This document shows positions 1 through 7,382 of a stretch of DNA of 36,421 nt, in pieces. A program made the translations under genes and the position numbers. The DNA is from Clostridia bacterium. GTDB taxonomy: Bacteria; Bacillota; Clostridia; Christensenellales; Borkfalkiaceae. The stretch lies in contig CAAFZH010000052.1 in NCBI GenBank assembly GCA_900767495.1, positions 1-36,421 on the forward strand. The letters run 5' to 3'. The notes below the pieces were generated by a model. The model was not told the origin of the DNA, did not search any database, and was given only the letters and a program-made list of their open reading frames with translations. Positions within the stretch are counted from its first letter, which is position 1. Every line of letters begins with the position of its first letter.

Positions 1-282
1 TAGCCACAGGTGATTGCGTTTGAACCCGCCAAAACGCCGATATTTACGCGCTTTTTGCCAAATTCGACTTCGCCCGTACCACAAAGTACGAACAAAGCCG
101 CCTTCGCCAAAAATCATCGAAAATAGCGACGTTTTGGTTGCAAGCAAGTATTGCGTTGCGTTTTTAGGTTAAGACAAGGCGCGCGAATGGGTTAATACTG
201 TCCGTATAACCCGTGAGCGCAACACCGTATTAACCAAAAACACAGCGTAAGACCGTGGTTCAAACGCAATCACCTGTGGCTA
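1..282. repeat. MITE-like element with 26-base perfect terminal inverted repeats
   Basis: Bases 1-26 and 257-282 are exact reverse complements, with no mismatch across 26 bases. The interior has no long open frame and contains smaller inverted segments, such as the GGTTAATAC-type sequences near 190-234. This is the architecture of a small non-autonomous element or a dispersed intergenic repeat. The window starts at the first base of the left arm, so the arm may continue outside and no target-site duplication can be checked. An assembly break inside a repeat would look the same. Confidence 0.55.
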
Positions 283-285
283 ACG

Positions 286-423
286 GATTTATTGTATCAT
301 AACGATTTCGATTACGCAAGAAAAAAACGTGCCGAAAAAAAAGTTTACAAAGACTTTACGTTTTGTTTGTTGCCGCCCGATTATCCTGCCGCCGCTCGCG
401 CCGAAATTATAAAATGCGCTTAA
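286..423 (+). pseudogene. Truncated 3' end of an unidentified gene
   Basis: Just inside the right edge of the inverted-repeat element, a frame ending in TAA at 421-423 encodes a basic, protein-like tail of 45 residues: a Lys/Arg-rich stretch (YARKKRAEKKVYKD), then a Pro/Ala segment ending EIIKCA. The frame stays open upstream only to about 217, has no convincing start or ribosome binding site, and runs into the repeat. The simplest reading is the surviving C-terminus of a gene whose front was cut off by the repeat element. I cannot name the family, and a chance open frame is possible. Confidence 0.33.
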
Positions 424-428
424 AATCG

Positions 429-457
429 TTGACAAAGGGCAAATATTTTTGTACAAT
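429..457 (+). promoter_or_regulatory. Sigma-A-type promoter for the PhnP-like hydrolase
   Basis: TTGACA at 429-434 and TACAAT at 452-457 are separated by 17 bases, close to the vegetative consensus. Transcription would start near 464, about 44 bases before the ATG at 508. That argues against the upstream GTG at 463 as the real start. Confidence 0.8.
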
Positions 458-507
458 ACGGCGTGAAAAGCGCGGCGAGCCGTATTATCGCCGACAGGAG
501 GAAGGGT

Positions 508-1335
508 ATGCGTCTTAAATTTTTAGGTACGGGTGCGTCGGAGGGCGTTCCGTCGTTGTTTTGTAATTGCAGAGTGTGCAAAAACGCGAGAAATGTTAAA
601 GGTAAGGAGATAAGGAGCAGGGCGTGCTTTATGATAGACGACGATCTGCTTATAGATTTCCCCCAGGACGTGTTTTTCGACGCGCTCAGGTACGATCTCG
701 ATTTTACGGCGATAAAATATCTGCTTATAACGCACACTCATTGCGACCATTACGACTACGAGGATTTGTTTCAGCGCGGACCGTACTGCTCGGTTGACAG
801 AACGAACGATATTTTAAACGTGTACGCCAACGCCGCCGCAAAGAAAAAATTCGACGACGAATGGCACGAGGACGAAGTTATAAGAAATCTCGTATATAAC
901 GTAGTCGAGCCGTTCAAAGAATATTCCGTAGGCGAATATACGGTTATTCCTTTAAAGAGTATTCATATGGAGAGCGAGCAGAGCCTTGTTTACGCGATAA
1001 AAAAGGACGGAAAAACCTATCTTCACGCGATGGATACGGGCGACTTCCCCGAGGATACCTACGAATATCTGAAGAAAAGCGGACTTAAATTCGACGCGAT
1101 GACTTTCGATATGACTTTCGGGCTGGGAAAGGAACGGCACTACGGGCATCAGACCTTCGAGCAGACTATGGAAATAATCGAAAGGTTTAAGGCAATAGGC
1201 GTTTCGGACGAAAAGACGAAAATTTACGCCTGCCACGTTTCGCATTGTTGCGGCAGCACCCACGAGGAACTTTCCGCCGCGCTCAAAGCGCACGGCGTTA
1301 CCATGGCTTACGACGGACTGACCGTTGAAATTTAA
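508..1335 (+). CDS. PhnP-like metallo-beta-lactamase-fold hydrolase
   Basis: The 275-residue product opens with FLGTGASEGVP followed by C19, C21 and C24, resembling the glycine-rich front and structural zinc site of PhnP, the cyclic phosphodiesterase of the C-P lyase pathway. The metal-binding signature is H76-T-H78-C-D80-H81 (HxHxDH), with a later DTGDF acidic segment near residue 175 and further His residues near the C-terminus. No signal peptide is seen, so it should be cytoplasmic. I chose ATG 508 because AGGAGG lies at 496-501, whereas a GTG at 463 sits at the predicted transcription start. No other phn genes are nearby, so the C-P lyase role is not supported. A general phosphodiesterase or nuclease-like hydrolase is equally possible. 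It stands alone, convergent with the AraC gene, and its link to the glycan locus is uncertain. Confidence 0.8.
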   Translation: MRLKFLGTGASEGVPSLFCNCRVCKNARNVKGKEIRSRACFMIDDDLLIDFPQDVFFDALRYDLDFTAIKYLLITHTHCDHYDYEDLFQRGPYCSVDRTNDILNVYANAAAKKKFDDEWHEDEVIRNLVYNVVEPFKEYSVGEYTVIPLKSIHMESEQSLVYAIKKDGKTYLHAMDTGDFPEDTYEYLKKSGLKFDAMTFDMTFGLGKERHYGHQTFEQTMEIIERFKAIGVSDEKTKIYACHVSHCCGSTHEELSAALKAHGVTMAYDGLTVEI

Positions 1336-1337
1336 AT

Positions 1338-1385
1338 AAAAACTGCGATTTTATTCCGTAAGGGAGTAAGTCGCAGTTTTTTTTT
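1338..1385. terminator. Bidirectional intrinsic terminator between convergent genes
   Basis: AAAACTGCGA (1339-1348) pairs with TCGCAGTTTT (1371-1380). The + strand continues into a run of T, and the opposite strand has an A/T-rich run on the other side. It follows the stop of the + strand hydrolase directly and overlaps the stop codon of the leftward AraC gene, so it can serve both. Confidence 0.8.
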
Positions 1386-2262
1386 ATTCTGTCGGGTTGT
1401 TTTTAAGGCGTTCGGAAACGAGTTGTTGGTATGCGCGCGGAGAAACGCCCATTATTTTTTTGAACTGAACGCAGAAATTGGCGGGGGAGTTGAATCCGCA
1501 ATGCGTACCAGCCTCGGCTACGGAGGTGTTGAGCGAGATGAGTTGGCAAGCCTGCGTTATCCTGAAACGCAGCAGATATTCCTGCGGACTCATACCCGTT
1601 TCGCGCTTGAACACCGCCGAAAAATACGTCCGCGAAATGCCCAGGTCGGCGGCGAGTTCGGTAACCGACATATCGTAGGCATAATTTTCCTTTATGCGGT
1701 TTATCGCCGCGTTTACGTAGTTTATATCCCGTCGTTGTTGCGCCACGGCGTTTTTGGGATCGAATTGCGACATTGCGGCGAGCAGAGTGAAAAAAGTCGA
1801 AACCGCTTTAAGGTTATCCGTCAGCGCGTAAGTGTTAAGCGACTCGTAAATTTCCTTGAAATACGATTCTATTTTTTCGTCGGAGTATCGCCTTACGGGC
1901 GATGATAAACTTAATCCGCACGATTCCAAAGTTTTGGCGGCGTTAAGTCCGTCTATACCGAAGTAGTAATAAGAGAAGGGGTCTTTTTCGTCGGCGTAAT
2001 AGGTCGTAGGCACGTTTTGGGGTATAATAAACACGTCGCCTGCCGAAACGGGATAGGTTTTGCCGTTGAGTTTAACGTAGCCTTTGCCCGAAATTATATA
2101 CTTTACTATGCTAAGCGAACGTATAACGTTAAAATTCTTTATAGCCGTCGTCGCGCTCTGATAACCCGAGTACAGGGACGACAAGTCGAAATCCAGGGCG
2201 TTTTGCAGAGTACAAAAAGTTAAGTTGACGTAATCGTGTTTTAAATCGGTAGGTTGTTTCAT
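1384..2262 (-). CDS. AraC-family transcriptional regulator (cupin sensor plus HTH)
   Basis: The 292-residue protein has an N-terminal cupin-type sensor half (about residues 40-115, with GKGYVKLNGKTYPVSAGDVF as a typical AraC_binding strand-turn pattern). The C-terminal half (about 190-285) is the double helix-turn-helix DNA-binding domain, with SVTELAADLGISRTYFSAVF and the second-helix signature CGFNSPANFCVQFKKIMGVSP. Such proteins usually sense a sugar and activate an adjacent catabolic operon. It is transcribed divergently from the large lipoprotein operon starting at 2554, and the shared 291-base interval holds both promoters. It is therefore the obvious candidate controller. No Shine-Dalgarno sequence precedes the ATG, and the -10 box lies only 8 bases upstream. 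Confidence 0.93.
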   Translation of the reverse strand: MKQPTDLKHDYVNLTFCTLQNALDFDLSSLYSGYQSATTAIKNFNVIRSLSIVKYIISGKGYVKLNGKTYPVSAGDVFIIPQNVPTTYYADEKDPFSYYYFGIDGLNAAKTLESCGLSLSSPVRRYSDEKIESYFKEIYESLNTYALTDNLKAVSTFFTLLAAMSQFDPKNAVAQQRRDINYVNAAINRIKENYAYDMSVTELAADLGISRTYFSAVFKRETGMSPQEYLLRFRITQACQLISLNTSVAEAGTHCGFNSPANFCVQFKKIMGVSPRAYQQLVSERLKNNPTE

Positions 2263-2270
2263 TTGAGTAC

Positions 2271-2298
2271 ATTATAACAAAAAAACCGTGCGATTACA
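2271..2298 (-). promoter_or_regulatory. Promoter for the AraC-family gene, near-leaderless
   Basis: On the - strand, TTGTAA (2298-2293) and TATAAT (2276-2271) are separated by 16 bases. Only 8 bases lie between the -10 box and the ATG, so the transcript would start within one or two bases of the start codon. Confidence 0.6.
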
Positions 2299-2371
2299 AG
2301 GTTTTTCGGGTGCTTTTTCCCCAAAAAAATTAAAAATTCGGTTATTTACGCGATTTTTACAATAATTAAAG

Positions 2372-2399
2372 GTAAATTTTACGCCGATACGTAAATTTT
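2372..2399. promoter_or_regulatory. Candidate AraC operator: direct repeat two helical turns apart
   Basis: GTAAATTTT occurs at 2372-2380 and again at 2391-2399, a 19-base period that places both copies on the same DNA face. AraC-family proteins commonly bind paired direct half-sites. The pair lies between the divergent promoters, upstream of the lipoprotein -35 box. The region is A/T-rich, so chance is possible. Confidence 0.35.
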
Positions 2400-2452
2400 T
2401 CGTAAAGTCGCCTAAAATCATACATTGACTAAAGTTAGGCTGACATTATTTA

Positions 2453-2481
2453 TTGATTTTGCGTGAAGATGGGTGTACAAT
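2453..2481 (+). promoter_or_regulatory. Promoter of the lipoprotein/glycan operon
   Basis: TTGATT at 2453-2458 and TACAAT at 2476-2481 are spaced by 17 bases. The start point would be near 2488, leaving a leader of about 65 bases before the ATG at 2554. GCCTAA (2410-2415) and TTAGGC (2435-2440) form a small inverted repeat just upstream that could be an operator half-site pair. Confidence 0.7.
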
Positions 2482-2553
2482 AAGGGGGCGAGAAGGCGCA
2501 GAGAGGGAATATTTTCTGCGCAATGCGCAAACTTACTCACGAAGGGGAACGAA

Positions 2554-5502
2554 ATGAAGAAAATTTCTAAACTCGTTTTAACCATAACCGCGATTATCTG
2601 TCTGGCGGCGTTTTGCGCCTTGTCTGCAGGGTGCAAAAAGAACAACGCCGACGATAATTCGCCCATTGCCGACGGCGATTGCGGCATAACCGGAGCGGCG
2701 ACCGTTCAGTCGGGCGAAACCTATACTCCCGAAGTGTTTATCAAAAACGGAGTAAAAATAGATTCCGTCGTACTTACCGATAAAGACGGCAGAAGGGTGG
2801 AGTTGGGAACGAATTATTCTTTCGAGGCTTATAGCCTTGGCGTGTACACCTATAAAGCCGTTTTCGTTAAAGGTAACGACAAGCGCGAGGTTGCTTTAAG
2901 CGTTACCGTAAAGGACGAGGTCGCGCCCGTTATAGAGGGTAAGATAGCCGATAAAAACGGCGTGGAGATAGGCTATTACAACAATTTTGCCGCCGACCTT
3001 GCCGCTTTGAACGTAACCGACAACTACGACACGAAACAGCATATCGCCGCAAAAGTAAAGAGCATATCTTTCGGCGGAACGGTATTCGATAATTCCGAAA
3101 ACGTTCAGTCTTTCTTTCTCGATAAAATAGGCGAGTATACCGTAAACGTCGAGGTTTCGGACAGGAGCGGCAACAAAACGACGACCGATTACAAAATAAA
3201 CACCGCGGATACGACCGCGCCGATAATCAAGCGCATAGATTCGGTTTACGCGTGGGCGGGCGAAAGCGTTAAAATACCCACGCCCGAAGTTTACGAAATA
3301 GGCGAGTACGAATTAACCGCGACGGTAAAATCGGGCGAAAAAGAAATACCACTTGTAAACGGCGCGTTTAATGCGAGCGAAACGGGGGTTTACACCGTAA
3401 CTTATACCGCCCGCGATTCTTCGGGTAACGTTTCCGAGCCGGTAACGAGTTTGCTTAACGTAATTGCAAGAGGTACGGTAGCGGACTTCGGCAACGCCGA
3501 CGAGGCGGACTTCTGGCAAGCCGATAATAACGAAAAATACGTTTTAAACGATAAAATGGTAGTTTACGGCGACGGAAACGGCGCGGTGGAAAGACAGAAT
3601 ATAAACGCCGATTGGTCGGAGTATAAGACGATTACTTTAGTTTACGAAAATTATAAAGCGTCGAATTTGTCGCTCAGACTGTTTATTAAACAAAACGGCG
3701 GATACGTATCCGTATGCGATATTAAAGTGGACGCGGCTACGTCTTTTGGCGTAAACCTTCCCACGGCGAAGAGGCAGACGTTTAACGTAGATCTTACGGG
3801 TTACGGACTTAATCTTTCCGCCGCGGAGGCGATAAAAATAGGCGTTTTAAGCAAGGGCGCGTATAAAATCGGTCTTGAAAAAATAACGCTCGGCAAAGAA
3901 GAGATAGTTTACGCTAAGCCTTCGTCTGCGATAAGCGGTTACACCTCGCTTGCGGACTTTTCTTCCGACCTTGCGGTTACAAAATCGTATAACGGCGGTA
4001 TTGCGTATAACACGGACGAAAAATATATCCTTACGGGCAGCCGTTCGGCAAAAATAAGTCTTGCGCCCGGCGATTACGCAGGCGCGGAATTCACTCCGAT
4101 AACCGTTAAAAACGACGGCGACACGATAGCGGCTTACGTTTATTCCGCAGTCTACGCCCGCATAAAACTCGGCGTTAAACTCGATTCCGATTTGTACGAA
4201 TCTTCCGTATTTTCGCTTAAACCCGGCTGGAACAAAGTAGAGTGGCTTATCGGCGCGGAAAACGAAACGTCGCTTAAGAAAATGAAGTTGAGCGAGTTTA
4301 CCATAAGATCGCAGGAAGGATTTTCGACGGTAGTTTACGTCGACGGGCTCGGCTATATTAACAGAGGCGGCTTTACGGACGAAGAATTGTTCATAGGCGA
4401 AACGACTTTCGGCGCGGCTTACGGCGACGAGTTTATAATTCCGTCGGCGTTCAACCCCGCGTATCAGAGATATATATCCTCTTATAAAGTAGCGGTTCTT
4501 GACGGAATATCGAGCCTTGCCGACGTTAAAAACCTTGAAAATTACGGTTTTGACGAAAACACGACGGCGGAAGGACTTTATGCGGCGAGAAAACTCGAAA
4601 GCGGAAAGGAATACACCCTGGTGTACGTTGTAAACGACGTTTACGGCGACGAACATATTGCTGTTTATCCCCTTTACGCCGAAAAGAACGTGCTTGATTT
4701 TACGCTTACTTTGCCTACGTTCTTCGTTTCGACCGAATACGATCTGAGTAAGGTTCAGGCGTTTTCCGACGTGTATAACGACGATCAGTTAAACGGCGCG
4801 GAACTCGAAGTTTATTATAAAAAAGACGGGTTCGTAAAATGGACCAATCTCAATAAAAAGGCGTTTGTCGCCAAGGAAACGGGTTTTTATCAGTTTAAAT
4901 ACGTGCTTAAATGCAAAGATTCCCGCGCGGAACACATATACCGCGAGTTTATTCACGGCAAGGGCGTAGTTGCGGACTTCGAACTTCAACTTTCGGGCAA
5001 TTATTACGGTTTCGGGCTTGATTATTCCCGCGATTTCGCCGTCCGTAACGACCCCGATTACGACCCCGAAAAGACGATACTTTACCTTGAAACTCAAATA
5101 TCCGAGGAATGGTCTTACGACGGCGACCGTTCGCTTAAATACGTTACCAATATGACGGGTTGGGGCGGTTTCTGGTTGTTTGACAGCCATACCAAACTAC
5201 TCGACGTAACCGATTGTAACGGTTTCAGCGTGGTTATCAACGCAACGCAACCCACCCGCGGCGCGAGGTTCTCCATAATGACCGAAAAAGGCTGGGTTTT
5301 CAGTAAGGAAGTGGATATACAGTCGGGCGTACACAGATACACGATAGAGGTTTCTTATACGGACGAGAATACCGACGAAAAGACTACCTATGGCAAGGTG
5401 GGCGGACTTATATTCTTTATACCTTACGACCCGACCAAGACTTATTACTTCGATTCGCTTTCCTACGTTCACGTGGACGCGGACAGCGTAGTCGAGGTGT
5501 AA
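2554..5502 (+). CDS. Large surface lipoprotein with Ig-like and jelly-roll-like modules (lipoprotein 1)
   Basis: This 982-residue protein starts MKKISK, followed by a hydrophobic stretch and the lipobox LSAGC with C27 as the lipidated residue. I chose ATG 2554, preceded by GAAGGGGA, because an upstream in-frame GTG overlaps the promoter and would spoil the signal peptide. After the Cys come several Ig-like repeats (about residues 45-305, each ending in patterns like GVYTYKAVF or GVYTVTYTA). Two jelly-roll-like domains follow (about 305-460 and 465-610), then another Ig-like stretch. A C-terminal copy (about 805-975) of the module shared with the next two lipoproteins carries EEWSYDGDRS near residue 850 and ends in YYFDSLSY. 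No catalytic motif was recognised. It is probably an outer-surface glycan-binding or scaffold protein, and it heads the operon activated from 2453. The function is inferred from architecture only. Confidence 0.85.
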   Translation: MKKISKLVLTITAIICLAAFCALSAGCKKNNADDNSPIADGDCGITGAATVQSGETYTPEVFIKNGVKIDSVVLTDKDGRRVELGTNYSFEAYSLGVYTYKAVFVKGNDKREVALSVTVKDEVAPVIEGKIADKNGVEIGYYNNFAADLAALNVTDNYDTKQHIAAKVKSISFGGTVFDNSENVQSFFLDKIGEYTVNVEVSDRSGNKTTTDYKINTADTTAPIIKRIDSVYAWAGESVKIPTPEVYEIGEYELTATVKSGEKEIPLVNGAFNASETGVYTVTYTARDSSGNVSEPVTSLLNVIARGTVADFGNADEADFWQADNNEKYVLNDKMVVYGDGNGAVERQNINADWSEYKTITLVYENYKASNLSLRLFIKQNGGYVSVCDIKVDAATSFGVNLPTAKRQTFNVDLTGYGLNLSAAEAIKIGVLSKGAYKIGLEKITLGKEEIVYAKPSSAISGYTSLADFSSDLAVTKSYNGGIAYNTDEKYILTGSRSAKISLAPGDYAGAEFTPITVKNDGDTIAAYVYSAVYARIKLGVKLDSDLYESSVFSLKPGWNKVEWLIGAENETSLKKMKLSEFTIRSQEGFSTVVYVDGLGYINRGGFTDEELFIGETTFGAAYGDEFIIPSAFNPAYQRYISSYKVAVLDGISSLADVKNLENYGFDENTTAEGLYAARKLESGKEYTLVYVVNDVYGDEHIAVYPLYAEKNVLDFTLTLPTFFVSTEYDLSKVQAFSDVYNDDQLNGAELEVYYKKDGFVKWTNLNKKAFVAKETGFYQFKYVLKCKDSRAEHIYREFIHGKGVVADFELQLSGNYYGFGLDYSRDFAVRNDPDYDPEKTILYLETQISEEWSYDGDRSLKYVTNMTGWGGFWLFDSHTKLLDVTDCNGFSVVINATQPTRGARFSIMTEKGWVFSKEVDIQSGVHRYTIEVSYTDENTDEKTTYGKVGGLIFFIPYDPTKTYYFDSLSYVHVDADSVVEV

Positions 5503-5564
5503 TTAGGTACGGAACGCAGTATATGCGACGTAATAAATAAAACTTTTCCAAGAGGAGGAAAAAC

Positions 5565-7232
5565 ATGAAAAGGAAAATTTTAGCATTAGTTACGGCTATA
5601 GTTACGATTTTCAGCGCGACGGCTTTTGCAGGCTGCGCGGGCAACAACGACTCCGGTTCGGGTTCTCAGACCGGTTCGGAATCTCAGACCGATTCCGGTT
5701 CGCAAGAGCAAATCTATAAGGCTCCCGAAATGACGCTTTCGTATGACGAAGTTTACATCGCCGAGAATGCGACTTACGATTTACTCGACGGCGTTACCGT
5801 AAAAGACGAGTACGACGCCGACCTTAAAGCGACGGCGGACAAGAGTTCTGCCGATATAGCCGCGGCGGGCGATTATACCGTTACTTACAAAGCGAAAAAC
5901 TCTAAAGGCAAAGAGGTAAGCAAAACCCGTACCATTCACGTTATAGGCGCGGTTATAGGCGACCATATCGCCGTTAAAAAGGGCGGAAAGGTAATGCTTC
6001 CCACCTTCACGAAAGAAGTTCCCGGATCCGAACTCACGGTAGAATATAAAGGCGAACTCGACGAAGATTATACCGCCGTCGAAACCGACGATGCGGGCGA
6101 TTATATAATCGATCTTGCCGCGGCGGATTACGACGTTAAGTATACTTTGAAAGATACCGCCAAACTCAACCTTGAAAAGACCGTTAAAGTTACGGTATAC
6201 GAGGCGGCTACTCACGACAAACTCAACGTAGTTGCAGGCGGAACTTACTCGTTCGCTCAACCCGCGGTATCCGAAAACGTGGCTGCGGTAAGAGTAGAAT
6301 ACAAGAAGGGCGACGGCGAATTTACCGCAATCACCGCAAACGAAGAGAGCGGCAAATACGATATAGCCGACTTTACGGCGGGCAAGTACGAAGTTAAATA
6401 TACTTTCGTTCTTGTAGAAGAGGACGAGGAAACGGGCGTTAAGGAACTTTCCGCCGAATACGTTACGGAAATCAACGCTATCGCCGCAAGACTTGAAAGC
6501 ACCAATATAGAGCAGATAACCGCCGATAAGGCGACTAACGTAGAGTTACGTCTGCCCGTGGTAAGCGAGGGCGTTACTTACGCCGCTACCATAAGGGAAC
6601 TCGTTCCCGACGCGCAGGCTACCGCGCTCACCAAAAACGACGCGGGCAAATTCGTACTTGCCGCAATAGCGGAAGGTCAGGCTTACGAAATCAAGTATAC
6701 CTATACTTATGCGGACGGTACCGACCTCGGCTGGGATAGTTACATGGTATACTTCAAACCTACCAAAAACGTTCTCGATATGGAAAACGCAGCAATGTTC
6801 GCCGCTCCTTACGACGGTTCGGGACAGAATATTCAATCCGACGAGCAATCGTTAAGCGGTAAATATTCGCACAAAGCGTTGTTCTATCAAGGCAACTACG
6901 GCAACTGGCACGGCTTTAATTCCGTAGGGTTTACGGCGGACGGCGAAGTGAACCACGTAAGTTTCTATGCGTACACCGACTCCGATATCGAGTGGAACTT
7001 TGGTCTTTGGGTTTCTACCGCCACGGGTGCTAACGCTTACGCGCAAAACCAACCTATTGACGCGACCAAGGTAGATTCTATAAAATTCAAAGCGGGTTGG
7101 AACAGATACACGCTGGATCTTCACCTTACGTTTACTACTTTGAACACTTATACGTTCTATTGTCAGGAACCGGCTAAAGCAACGGGCAGCAATTTCGTTT
7201 ACTTTGACGATATGTGGTTTTATAAAGCGTAA
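5565..7232 (+). CDS. Surface lipoprotein with one shared C-terminal module (lipoprotein 2)
   Basis: The 555-residue product has signal peptide MKRKILALVT with lipobox AFAGC (C24), then a low-complexity Gly/Ser/Gln/Thr linker rich in SGSQTGSES. Four or so Ig-like repeats follow (about residues 50-395), with recurring DAGDYI and AGKYEVKYT closures. The last 150 residues (402-555) are a copy of the module also found in lipoproteins 1 and 3: start NVLDMENA, GKYSHKALF near residue 430, GNWHGF, and the terminal strand VYFDDMWF. It has a strong ribosome binding site AGAGGAGG (5551-5558) and lies 62 bases after lipoprotein 1, so they are co-transcribed. It probably presents a carbohydrate-binding module at the cell surface. 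No enzyme motif is visible. A GC-rich hairpin follows the stop codon. Confidence 0.85.
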   Translation: MKRKILALVTAIVTIFSATAFAGCAGNNDSGSGSQTGSESQTDSGSQEQIYKAPEMTLSYDEVYIAENATYDLLDGVTVKDEYDADLKATADKSSADIAAAGDYTVTYKAKNSKGKEVSKTRTIHVIGAVIGDHIAVKKGGKVMLPTFTKEVPGSELTVEYKGELDEDYTAVETDDAGDYIIDLAAADYDVKYTLKDTAKLNLEKTVKVTVYEAATHDKLNVVAGGTYSFAQPAVSENVAAVRVEYKKGDGEFTAITANEESGKYDIADFTAGKYEVKYTFVLVEEDEETGVKELSAEYVTEINAIAARLESTNIEQITADKATNVELRLPVVSEGVTYAATIRELVPDAQATALTKNDAGKFVLAAIAEGQAYEIKYTYTYADGTDLGWDSYMVYFKPTKNVLDMENAAMFAAPYDGSGQNIQSDEQSLSGKYSHKALFYQGNYGNWHGFNSVGFTADGEVNHVSFYAYTDSDIEWNFGLWVSTATGANAYAQNQPIDATKVDSIKFKAGWNRYTLDLHLTFTTLNTYTFYCQEPAKATGSNFVYFDDMWFYKA

Positions 7233-7251
7233 TAACGGATAAGACCGATAG

Positions 7252-7286
7252 TTTTCGCGCGGCGGCGCAAATCCGCCGCGCGAAAA
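7252..7286. other. Strong GC-rich intercistronic hairpin without a U-tract
   Basis: TTTTCGCGCGGCGG (7252-7265) and CCGCCGCGCGAAAA (7273-7286) form a perfect 14-base stem with a 7-base loop. On neither strand is it followed by a T-run, so it is not a standard intrinsic terminator. It may be an mRNA 3'-end stabiliser or processing point between lipoproteins 2 and 3. Confidence 0.65.
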
Positions 7287-7382
7287 AACTTTAAGATAAC
7301 TCGGATTAAATTAAAATGCGTTTTTTCTCATATCTCAACGCATAAAAATATCGCCCCGAGCGGGCGAAACGATAAGGAAAAT

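Noticed and set aside
463..507. Upstream GTG start for the PhnP-like hydrolase
   Set aside because: It coincides with the predicted transcription start, and the ATG at 508 has an ideal AGGAGG.
7252..7286. Rho-independent terminator after lipoprotein 2
   Set aside because: The stem is perfect but neither strand has a T-run after it, so I recorded it as an intercistronic hairpin.
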